DNA from: Lachnospiraceae bacterium
GTDB lineage: Bacteria > Bacillota > Clostridia > Lachnospirales > Lachnospiraceae
Length of the DNA: 64,000 nt
NCBI GenBank assembly: GCA_910574965.1
Contig: CAJTDB010000002.1
Location: 210,169-274,168, forward strand
Reading direction: 5' to 3'
Part shown: positions 35,959 through 43,123 of the stretch, piece by piece
Layout of the letters: each line of letters opens with the position of its first letter
Position numbering within the stretch: position 1 is the stretch's first letter
Position numbers and translations under genes: made by a program
Notes under the pieces: model-generated
What the model saw: the letters and a program-made list of their open reading frames with translations, nothing else
What the model was told of the DNA's origin: nothing
Databases searched by the model: none

Positions 35959-36459
35959 TTATTTCTTCAGACGTACTCTCTTCTGCACCTCACCGGCCAC
36001 GATTCCGATCAGCATTCCCGTAATCAGCCCTGCCGCCAGAAGTACCGGCCCGTAATAGAGCAGGCTTTTCGTTTCCAGAACAAGCACAGCCGTCAGAAGC
36101 TGTCCCGCATTGTGCGTCACCCCGCCGATGATGCTCACCCCGGTCATGCTGAATCTGCCGCTCTTTTTTGCCCCATACATACAGACAAAGCTCAAAGATG
36201 CCCCTGCCAGACTGTACAAAATCATGGACAAATTTCCGAACAGAAACCCCGACAGCAGTATTCGTATGCCGTTTACCGCCAGGGCATCCGCCGGCCCCAG
36301 GGCATATAGTGCCCAGACAATCATCAAATTGGCAAGACCAAGCTTTATCCCCGGAATCCCAATGGGAACCGGGATCAGAAGCTCGATATAGCCGGCGGTC
36401 AGCGCCAGTGCGGTCAGAAGCCCCAACTGCGCCAGATGCTGTGTTTTTCTCCTTTTCAT
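35959..36459 (-). CDS. Gx transporter family membrane protein (ECF-S-like)
   Basis: 166 residues, five or six hydrophobic segments. The pattern LGLLTALALTAGYIELLIPVPIGIPGIKLGLANLMIVWALY and GGVTHNAGQLLTAVLV is that of the Gx transporter family (formerly heptaprenyl diphosphate synthase component I), small ECF-type S components of unknown substrate. Such genes usually sit beside a NusG_II-domain or FAD:protein FMN-transferase gene; no such neighbour is visible here. A TerD gene lies upstream behind a strong terminator, so this is a separate unit. Confidence 0.85.
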   Translation of the reverse strand: MKRRKTQHLAQLGLLTALALTAGYIELLIPVPIGIPGIKLGLANLMIVWALYALGPADALAVNGIRILLSGFLFGNLSMILYSLAGASLSFVCMYGAKKSGRFSMTGVSIIGGVTHNAGQLLTAVLVLETKSLLYYGPVLLAAGLITGMLIGIVAGEVQKRVRLKK

Positions 36460-36482
36460 ATATTCTCACGCCCCATTCCGTA

Positions 36483-36523
36483 AAAAAGGAACCGGCATCC
36501 CATGACACCCGTTCCTTTTTGTT
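36483..36523 (-). terminator. Terminator after the TerD gene
   Basis: Minus strand AAAAAGGAACGGG pairs with CCGGTTCCTTTTTT around a short loop, with a run of T after the stem; six bases beyond the TerD stop. Confidence 0.85.
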
Positions 36524-36528
36524 CGGCT

Positions 36529-37125
36529 TTATTTCCGTCCTGCTCTCCAGCGAAGCCCCCATCCAAAAGCTCTGTCCAGATCTTCATGTCCCTGATAAAA
36601 CTGTACAATCTTCTCTACACTGAACGTCTCATCATTCACATTTTCCAGAAGTGCCAGACCGCACATCTTATTGGAAGAATTGAACGTGTCCATCTTCACG
36701 ATCAGATCCTCGGCACCCGGATACTTCAGCGTGACCGTCGCATCAGCCTGCTTCCAGTTAGCTACACCTTCATAGATAAACGTATATACCAGAATTCTCT
36801 GAATATTCTTGATCTCATTTCCGTTAATGCGCAGATTCTCTCCTGCTGCCGCAGCCCCGGTCCGGTCATCTCCGTCCAGTGCCACAAACGGCGGATGATT
36901 CAGAGAACCGAACGCATTCCCAAGTGCCTGTACCGCGCCTTTGCTTCCGTCCTTCAATTCAAAAAGACAGCCCAGATCCAGATCGATGCCGGAGGACAGA
37001 AGACCTGCAAGAAATCCCTTCGGCTTTGCATTCCAGTTCAGATTCACCAGAATCTCTCCCAGCCCTGCAGACGGGGAACTTTTCTTCAGACTGACTTTCT
37101 GTCCCTTTTGTAGATTGATTGCCAT
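36529..37125 (-). CDS. TerD family stress/tellurite protein
   Basis: 198-residue cytosolic calcium-binding beta-sandwich protein. Typical start MAINLQKGQKVSLKK and motifs LNWNAKPKG, DLDLGCLFELKDGSKGAVQALG, VALDGDDRTGAAAAGENLRING (acidic Ca2+ loops) and ILVYTFIYEGVANWKQADATVTL. TerD proteins are linked to tellurite, phage and envelope-stress phenotypes, but their activity is unclear. Here it stands alone, without other ter genes, and follows a rhomboid protease gene on the same strand by 14 bases. The ribosome binding site is GGAGGTAAAGCAAC. Confidence 0.93.
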   Translation of the reverse strand: MAINLQKGQKVSLKKSSPSAGLGEILVNLNWNAKPKGFLAGLLSSGIDLDLGCLFELKDGSKGAVQALGNAFGSLNHPPFVALDGDDRTGAAAAGENLRINGNEIKNIQRILVYTFIYEGVANWKQADATVTLKYPGAEDLIVKMDTFNSSNKMCGLALLENVNDETFSVEKIVQFYQGHEDLDRAFGWGLRWRAGRK

Positions 37126-37139
37126 GTTGCTTTACCTCC

Positions 37140-37745
37140 TCAATATCTGTTCATTTTATTTTTATTCATCACATATCCAAGACCGGCCCCTACCAGTCCG
37201 CCCAGGATATGCGTCAGATTAGAGACATTATCCTGTACAAAAATCCCCTGGTAGATCTGTTCCCCCAGATAGATCAGCGCCACCAGTATAAAAGTCAGCG
37301 GAATCTCCCCTTCCTTAAGGCTCGTAAAAGAGGACAGCAGAATCAGGGCAAACACAACCCCGCTGGCACCTAAGAGCTGCACCCGCGGGAAAAAGGCAAA
37401 GTTCACGATCCCTGTCACAAGAGCCGTAGACAGGATCACAAACAGCATATTGGAAGAGCCGTACTTCTCTTCCAGAAGCGGTCCTACCACCAGGATCAGC
37501 ATGATATTTCCAAGAAAATGCTCCCAGCCCGCATGGCCGAATACATGACCGGCAAACCGGACATAAGTGGCCGGATTAAGCAGGGAGGAACGGTAAACGC
37601 TGAAAAAAAGATCCGTCGTCTTCCCTTTTGTAACCAGACCTAAGAGCAGGGAGATCAGACAGATGATCGTAAATGTCAGGATCACCGGAGAATTAAAAGA
37701 AACTTTCACTTTGGATGAACCTGATCTTGGATAACCCGATTTCAT
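37140..37745 (-). CDS. Rhomboid intramembrane serine protease
   Basis: 201 residues, six membrane segments. Rhomboid marks: GHAGWEHFLGNIMLILVVGPLLEEKYGS (oxyanion-side His/Asn), catalytic Ser in LLGASGVVFALI and catalytic His in LTHILGGLVGAGLGYV. Cleaves transmembrane substrates within the membrane; the substrate is unknown. ATG at 37745 (MKSGYPRSG) follows GGAGGTGTGCTGC; a GTG three codons upstream falls in that site. The TerD gene follows by 14 bases, so the two are probably co-transcribed. Confidence 0.92.
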   Translation of the reverse strand: MKSGYPRSGSSKVKVSFNSPVILTFTIICLISLLLGLVTKGKTTDLFFSVYRSSLLNPATYVRFAGHVFGHAGWEHFLGNIMLILVVGPLLEEKYGSSNMLFVILSTALVTGIVNFAFFPRVQLLGASGVVFALILLSSFTSLKEGEIPLTFILVALIYLGEQIYQGIFVQDNVSNLTHILGGLVGAGLGYVMNKNKMNRY

Positions 37746-37863
37746 GCAGCACACCTCCAGATTTGCTTTGTATCATTATACCACATTTTTAGCTGTTTCC
37801 GCAATAAGGAATCGGGAATTCGTCAGGATTCGATAAAGGAAGCTCCCTAAAGCGTTCGTTTTT

Positions 37864-39210
37864 CTAGTCCGCTTTTCCAGCCTGTCTTTCCAGTCTTTTT
37901 CTGCAGTAGAAAAAGGCCGGGATCAGGAAGAGATCCGCAAAAATCCAGGCAAGGGGATGGGCCAGACAGATTCCGGTAAAGCCTGTTTTTCCCGCAATGA
38001 CCGTAGCGGCCAGGATGCGGGCGATCATCTCCATAGCGCCGGAAGTAATAGCAAAAACGGAAAAGCCCATTCCCTGAATTGTAAAACGCACCGTATTCAC
38101 CAAAGTAAGCAGACAGTAGCCGCCGGTGCAGCAGAGCAGAAACCGATAGGCATAGGCAATGATCTCTGCTTCTTTGGCATCCATAAACAGAAGCACCAGA
38201 CGCTGTCCGGTCAAAAGGGCCAGCAGAAAACAGCCTGCAGATACGACAAATCCTGCAAGAGATGCCTGCAAAAGCCCCTTCCCAATCCGATCCAGACGGC
38301 CGGCGCCCATGTTCTGGCCGGCATAAGGCGCCATAGTCTGGCCCAGGGCTTCCACCGGGCTGGCTATGAAGGCATTGATCTTCTGAGCCGCTGTGACACC
38401 GGCTACGACAGACGCCCCCATACCGTTAATGGCAGTTTGAAGAACCAGCGTTCCGATGGCGGTCACCGAATACTGCAGTCCCATGGGAATTCCCATAAAG
38501 CAGAGACGTTTTATATACTTTCCGTCCGGCTTCCACTCTTCTTTTGAAGCTTTCAGGATCAGATATTTTTTCCGCATGTACAGAAGGCAGATTCCGCCGG
38601 AAACGCCCTGGGAGATGACCGTCGCCAGAGCCGGACCTTCCACGTTCATATGCAGTACAAGAATAGACACAAAGTCCAGTCCGATATTCAAAACCGATGA
38701 GACAGCCAGAAAGATAACCGGCGTTCTGCTGTCTCCCAGGGACCGGATGACAGCCGCCAGAAGGTTATACAAAAAAGTACAGGGAATCCCGCAAAAAACA
38801 ATAAATATGTAAATGTATGCATATTCAAAGATTTCCGCCGGCGTATTCATCAACTGCAGAACCGGACGGCAAAGGGCTGCCACAGCGATTGTCATAAGAA
38901 CGGAAAATCCTATGGCAAGCCATGCACTGTTGGTCACGAACCGGCGCAGACGGCTTTCCTCCTTGGCACCGAACATTTGTGCGACCGGAATGGCAAATCC
39001 ATTGCACACGCCCATGCAGAAACCGATAACCATAAAATTTAAAGAGGATGTGGAACCCACGCCGGCCAGAGGATTTACCCCCAGATACTGCCCGACGATA
39101 ATTGTATCCACCATACTGTAAAACTGCTGAAATAACAATCCCAGAAACATGGGAACGGCAAAGCCGATAATCAGCCTGACCGGAGAACCGGCCGTCATGT
39201 CTTTTGTCAT
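37864..39210 (-). CDS. MATE family efflux transporter
   Basis: 448 residues, twelve membrane segments in two homologous halves. Family opening MTKDMTAGSPVRLIIGFAVPMFLGLLFQQFYSMVDTIIVGQYLG and the second-half counterpart YSVTAIGTLVLQTAINGMGASVVAGVTAAQKINAF, with PVEALGQTMAPYAGQNMGAG. Exchanges drugs or metabolites for Na+ or H+. The ribosome binding site AGGAG is the end of a three-copy hairpin array (locus F) that fills the gap back to the aminopeptidase gene. Substrate cannot be predicted. Confidence 0.94.
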   Translation of the reverse strand: MTKDMTAGSPVRLIIGFAVPMFLGLLFQQFYSMVDTIIVGQYLGVNPLAGVGSTSSLNFMVIGFCMGVCNGFAIPVAQMFGAKEESRLRRFVTNSAWLAIGFSVLMTIAVAALCRPVLQLMNTPAEIFEYAYIYIFIVFCGIPCTFLYNLLAAVIRSLGDSRTPVIFLAVSSVLNIGLDFVSILVLHMNVEGPALATVISQGVSGGICLLYMRKKYLILKASKEEWKPDGKYIKRLCFMGIPMGLQYSVTAIGTLVLQTAINGMGASVVAGVTAAQKINAFIASPVEALGQTMAPYAGQNMGAGRLDRIGKGLLQASLAGFVVSAGCFLLALLTGQRLVLLFMDAKEAEIIAYAYRFLLCCTGGYCLLTLVNTVRFTIQGMGFSVFAITSGAMEMIARILAATVIAGKTGFTGICLAHPLAWIFADLFLIPAFFYCRKRLERQAGKAD

Positions 39211-39219
39211 ATTTGTCTC

Positions 39220-39526
39220 CTATTATAGTTCCGCATCTTGTTCAAACATCCCCATTGGCTGGAAAGATATTCATCCCCTCCGCGGCTGAATTTCTTTCCG
39301 GGGATGTTTGCACAAGCTGCTGTTTTAGTTCCGCATCTTGTTCAAACATCCCCATTGGCTGGAAAAATATTCATCCCCTCCGCGGCTGAATATCTTTCCG
39401 GGGATGTTTGCACAAGCTGCTGTTTTAGTTCCGCATCTTGTTCAAACATCCCCATTGGCTGGAAAAATATTCATCCCCTCCGCGGCTGAATTTCTTTCCG
39501 GGGATGTTTGCACAAGCTGCTGTCTG
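39220..39526 (-). repeat. Locus F: exact 100-bp tandem array of three SD-linked hairpin elements
   Basis: Cores (plus strand AGTTCCGCATCTTG) at 39227, 39327 and 39427, i.e. a period of exactly 100 bp. Each has outer arms CAAACATCCCC / GGGGATGTTTG and an inner stem GGAAAGA.ATTCA / TGAAT.TCTTTCC; copies differ at only a few positions, mostly in the inner stem. The last core before the gene supplies the MATE ribosome binding site. 39527-39631 is plain sequence without a visible gene. Confidence 0.92.
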
Positions 39527-39631
39527 CAAGCAAAATCGAAAGAGATTATATGACACGTTCCTGTATTTGTCAATCTGAAAAGAGCACAGTCTAAAAGGAC
39601 ACTTCCGGCCTTTTCTGAGCAATCCGACGAA

Positions 39632-41431
39632 TCAGATCCGGCGGGTATATTCCCGCAACCATTCCCGCTCTTCTTCCTCCATAAAAGGAGCCAGTTCCTC
39701 ATATACTCTTGCATGGTACGCATTCAGCCATTCCCGTTCCTGCCCGGTCATCTCCTGAGGCAAAAGACCATCCAGATCAATGGGCGTCAGAGTCAGAATC
39801 TCAAATTCCATAAACTGTCCGTATGTGTTCCTGACACCCTCTTTGCAGACCAGCTCATGTTCCGTTCGAATCCCATAAGCTCCCTCCGCATAGATCCCCG
39901 GTTCGTCCGTCGTCACCATTCCGGCTTCCAGCACCGCAGGAACTCCTTTCTCCGGCAGCTTCCAGCGAAAGGCATTTGGTCCCTCATGCACATTCAGAAG
40001 GTATCCAACCCCGTGTCCGGTTCCGTGTTTATAATCTGCCGCCAACTGCCAGAGCGGTTCCCGGCACAGTACATCCAACTGGCAGCCCGAACATCCGTAC
40101 AGAAATTTTGCAAAAGCCAGATGCAGGCTGCTTCTGCACACGGCGGTAAACATACGTTTCTGCTCTTCGCTGATCTCGCCCAGAACAAATGTTCTCGTCG
40201 TATCCGTCGTTCCTTCCAGATAGTGTCCTCCTGCATCTACAAGAAACAGTCCGCTCCCTTCCAGACGAACGTCACTCTCTTTCGTGGCGGAATAATGCAC
40301 CATTGCCCCGTGGGGTCCATAGGCACAAATGGGCGAAAAACTATGTCCCAGATAGTTTCCCTGCTCCCTTCTTCGCTGCTCCAGATAATCTGCCGTCAGA
40401 AGCTCCGTAACCGTCCCCCGTCCTGCGTTTTCCTTTACCCAGTGCATCAGTCTTGTGAAAGCCAGACCTTCTTTTCTGTGAGCCTCCCGAAGATTAGAAA
40501 GTTCTGTCTCATTTTTGACCGCTTTCATAGCCTCGGTGGGGTTGCTTCTGTCTGTCAACTGTACACCTTCCGGAAAGCAGGTCAGCAGCCGGATGCTGAC
40601 CTGTTTCTTATTCAGCAGCACTTTCTGTCCTCCCGGAAGCCGTTCCAGATCCTCATAAATTCTCTCATAAGCCCGGATCTGTACTCCATTTTCCGCCAGT
40701 GTCCTGCGAATCGAATCGGTTACCACCTGCTCCCGCACATACCAGATGCATGTTTCCATGGTCAGATACAAAAAGGACAGCACTACCGGAACACAGGGGA
40801 TATCTCCCCCCCTGACATTCAAAAGCCACCCGATATCATCCAGAGACGCCAGCACATGCCCATGGACGCCTTCCTGCTCCATCACTTTGCGGACTCTTTG
40901 AAGCTTGCTTTTCGTTCCTTCTCCGGAACACCGGTTCTCCAGCAGAAAAAGCTCCGAGTCCGGAATCGCCGGACGATCTTCCCAGATCTCTCCTGCCAGA
41001 TCTTCGGTTATCCGCACTTCTGCCTTTTTCTCCTGCGCCGCCTGTAAGAATGCCTCTGCTCCGGCGGCCCCCATGACCTTCCCGTCAAAGCCCAGCCGGT
41101 CCCCTTCTGCCAGCACCTCTTTCACATACGCTTCCACAGTTGGAACTCCCGGTTCCCCCATCCGAAACAGCTCGATGCCCGTGCCCTTTAGCTGTTCTTC
41201 TGCCTGCAGAAAATACCTGCCGTCCGTCCAGAGTCCTGCCGCAAAAAGCGTCACCGCCAGCGTCCCCGCAGAGCCTGTAAAACCGGACAGATATTCCCTT
41301 GCCCGGTAATGGGCACACACATACTCCGATTCATGACAGTCCGTGGACGGAACCACATACACAGCGATTCCTCTCTCTTTCATCCTCTCCCGAAGCCGGC
41401 AAAGTCTGTCCGGTATCGTTTCTGTCCTCAT
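39632..41431 (-). CDS. pepP: Xaa-Pro aminopeptidase (M24B)
   Basis: 599-residue cytosolic metallopeptidase removing N-terminal residues before proline. Three creatinase-like domains: two N-terminal ones (AVYVVPSTDCHESEYVC...FTGSAGT; VRKVMEQEGVHGHVLASLDDIGWLLNVRG) and the pita-bread catalytic domain. Metal ligands: LVDAGGHYLEGTTDTTRTF (two Asp), HGTGHGVGYLLNVHEGP (His), TTDEPGIYAEG (Glu) and GIRTEHELV (Glu). The ATG at 41431 overlaps the stop of the upstream M18 gene by four bases (ATGA), so translation is coupled; a longer start 12 bases upstream is possible. Confidence 0.95.
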   Translation of the reverse strand: MRTETIPDRLCRLRERMKERGIAVYVVPSTDCHESEYVCAHYRAREYLSGFTGSAGTLAVTLFAAGLWTDGRYFLQAEEQLKGTGIELFRMGEPGVPTVEAYVKEVLAEGDRLGFDGKVMGAAGAEAFLQAAQEKKAEVRITEDLAGEIWEDRPAIPDSELFLLENRCSGEGTKSKLQRVRKVMEQEGVHGHVLASLDDIGWLLNVRGGDIPCVPVVLSFLYLTMETCIWYVREQVVTDSIRRTLAENGVQIRAYERIYEDLERLPGGQKVLLNKKQVSIRLLTCFPEGVQLTDRSNPTEAMKAVKNETELSNLREAHRKEGLAFTRLMHWVKENAGRGTVTELLTADYLEQRRREQGNYLGHSFSPICAYGPHGAMVHYSATKESDVRLEGSGLFLVDAGGHYLEGTTDTTRTFVLGEISEEQKRMFTAVCRSSLHLAFAKFLYGCSGCQLDVLCREPLWQLAADYKHGTGHGVGYLLNVHEGPNAFRWKLPEKGVPAVLEAGMVTTDEPGIYAEGAYGIRTEHELVCKEGVRNTYGQFMEFEILTLTPIDLDGLLPQEMTGQEREWLNAYHARVYEELAPFMEEEEREWLREYTRRI

Positions 41432-42837
41432 GCGTCCTGCCATTCCTCTCTTAAAAATGCCGTATACCCTTTGTACGCCTCATAGACATCCGCTTTGCTG
41501 GATATTTCCCACGGACAATGCATATTCAGGAGGGCCACACCGCTGTCAATCACATCCATTCCATAGTTTGCGGTAATATACGCGATCGTCCCGCCGCCTC
41601 CCTGGTCCACCTTTCCAAGCTCTGCCGTCTGCCAGCACACACCTGCATCGTCCAGCATCCGCCGAAGCGCGCCTACATACTCTGCACAGGCGTCATTTGA
41701 GCCGGACTTGCCTCTGGAACCTGTATATTTGTTAAATACCATACCTTTTCCAAGATATGCTGCATTTTTCTTCTCAAAAGCACTGGCATAATCAGGATCA
41801 AAAGCCGCACTCACATCCGACGAAAGCATATGCGAATGCTGCAGACACCGCTTCAGACCAAGCTCCGAATAGCCGCCGGTCAGCTCCATAACCTCTGCCG
41901 TCATATTTTCAAAATATCGGGACTGCATTCCCGTCGCCCCCATACTTCCGATCTCCTCTTTATCCGTCAGAAGGCAGACGGAAGTACAGACCGGATTCTC
42001 TGTTTCCAACTGAGCCAGAAGAGATGTAAAAACGCAGACCCGGTCATCCTGTCCATAACTCAAAATCATGCTGCGGTCCAGTCCGAAGTCCCTGGCCGGA
42101 CCCGCCGGAACTGCCTCCAGTTCTGCAGATACAAAATCTTCCTCCCTGATGCCGTACGTTTCTTCCAGGAGCTTCAGCACCGCCAGCCGAATCTTCTCCT
42201 TCTTCTCTTTGTCCTCTTCTTCCTCTTCCCTCAGCGGCCGGCTCCCGATGATGATATTGAGGTTTTCCCCTTCCACTACCACTGCCGCTTTCTTCTGCAT
42301 CTGTTCTGCCGAAAGATGGATTAATAGGTCCGAGATTCCCACCACCGGATCCTCCGGCTGCTCCCCGATAGATAATTCTATGATCTCCCCATCCTTCTTA
42401 ACGACTACCCCATGCAGAGCCAGCGGAATGGCTGCCCACTGGTATTTCTTGATCCCCCCATAATAATGCGTATCCAAAAGGGCCATCTCCCCATCCTCAT
42501 ACAAAGGGTTCTGTTTCAGATCCAGTCTCGGCGAATCCATATGAGCCCCCAAAATATTCATTCCTTCCTCCATGGGCTTCTTTCCTATATGATAGAGCAC
42601 CACCAGCTTCTTCTTATGCACCCCGTAAATCTTATCCCCGGCCTTCAGGGGCTTTCCCTCCTTTCTGGCCTCTTCGATCGAACGATACCCTCTCTCCTTC
42701 GCCATCTTCACCGCCAGAGCCGCACACTCCCGTTCCGTCTTCCCCTCGGACAAAAAGCGCTTATACTCCTCCGTCACCGCTCCCAGCCGCGCAAGTTCCT
42801 TCTCATCATACCCGTTCCATGCATTTTTTCTTTCCAT
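41428..42837 (-). CDS. M18 family aspartyl-type aminopeptidase
   Basis: 469 residues. Di-zinc aminopeptidase; ligands are seen in LGAHMDSPRLDLKQNP (His, Asp), LTDKEEIGSMGATGM (catalytic and metal Glu) and HMLSSDVSAAFDP (Asp), with the C-terminal His in LLNMHCPWEISSKADV. M18 enzymes remove acidic or neutral N-terminal residues and form dodecamers. An internal lysine/glutamate-rich loop (REEEEEDKEKKEK) is an insertion with low complexity. It overlaps the Xaa-Pro aminopeptidase gene by four bases: a two-gene peptide-degradation operon. Confidence 0.94.
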   Translation of the reverse strand: MERKNAWNGYDEKELARLGAVTEEYKRFLSEGKTERECAALAVKMAKERGYRSIEEARKEGKPLKAGDKIYGVHKKKLVVLYHIGKKPMEEGMNILGAHMDSPRLDLKQNPLYEDGEMALLDTHYYGGIKKYQWAAIPLALHGVVVKKDGEIIELSIGEQPEDPVVGISDLLIHLSAEQMQKKAAVVVEGENLNIIIGSRPLREEEEEDKEKKEKIRLAVLKLLEETYGIREEDFVSAELEAVPAGPARDFGLDRSMILSYGQDDRVCVFTSLLAQLETENPVCTSVCLLTDKEEIGSMGATGMQSRYFENMTAEVMELTGGYSELGLKRCLQHSHMLSSDVSAAFDPDYASAFEKKNAAYLGKGMVFNKYTGSRGKSGSNDACAEYVGALRRMLDDAGVCWQTAELGKVDQGGGGTIAYITANYGMDVIDSGVALLNMHCPWEISSKADVYEAYKGYTAFLREEWQDA

Positions 42838-43032
42838 AGTTCAATACACTCCTTATTCACAGATCATTCCGTTTTTCTATCCCACTCATCATACTCCCCA
42901 ATCCCCTTCCTGTCCATACCCATCCTCCCGCAATCCCTACAGCAAAAAGAAATAACGCCATACAAACCGAAGCAAAAAATCGCCGCATCCTGCGGCAGGC
43001 GTCCCCTCCCCTCCTTTTCGCAAAATTCCCTC

Positions 43033-43061
43033 TTGTATCTCCCCTTAACCTGTGTTACAAT
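43033..43061 (+). promoter_or_regulatory. Promoter of the MMPL gene
   Basis: TTGTAT (43033-43038), 17-base spacer, TACAAT (43056-43061), 63 bases upstream of the ATG. Confidence 0.6.
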
Positions 43062-43073
43062 GCATTCAATAAA

Positions 43074-43090
43074 AATGACCAATGTTCATT
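43074..43090 (+). promoter_or_regulatory. Operator-like palindrome just downstream of the MMPL promoter
   Basis: AATGACCAATGTTCATT is an imperfect 17-base palindrome (14 of 17 positions symmetric) starting 12 bases after the -10 box, where a TetR-type repressor commonly binds. No regulator gene is adjacent. Confidence 0.4.
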
Positions 43091-43123
43091 ATTAAAAACA
43101 TGTAAAGGATGTGACAACAGACC

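Noticed and set aside
39227..39526. CRISPR array
   Set aside because: The 100-bp units are direct tandem copies without unique spacers, and no cas genes are present.
7218..39526. The TATAAT in the repeat core as a -10 promoter box
   Set aside because: Transcription would start within or after the ribosome binding site a few bases on, leaving no usable leader; no -35 is found at the right distance because that position is inside variable stem sequence.
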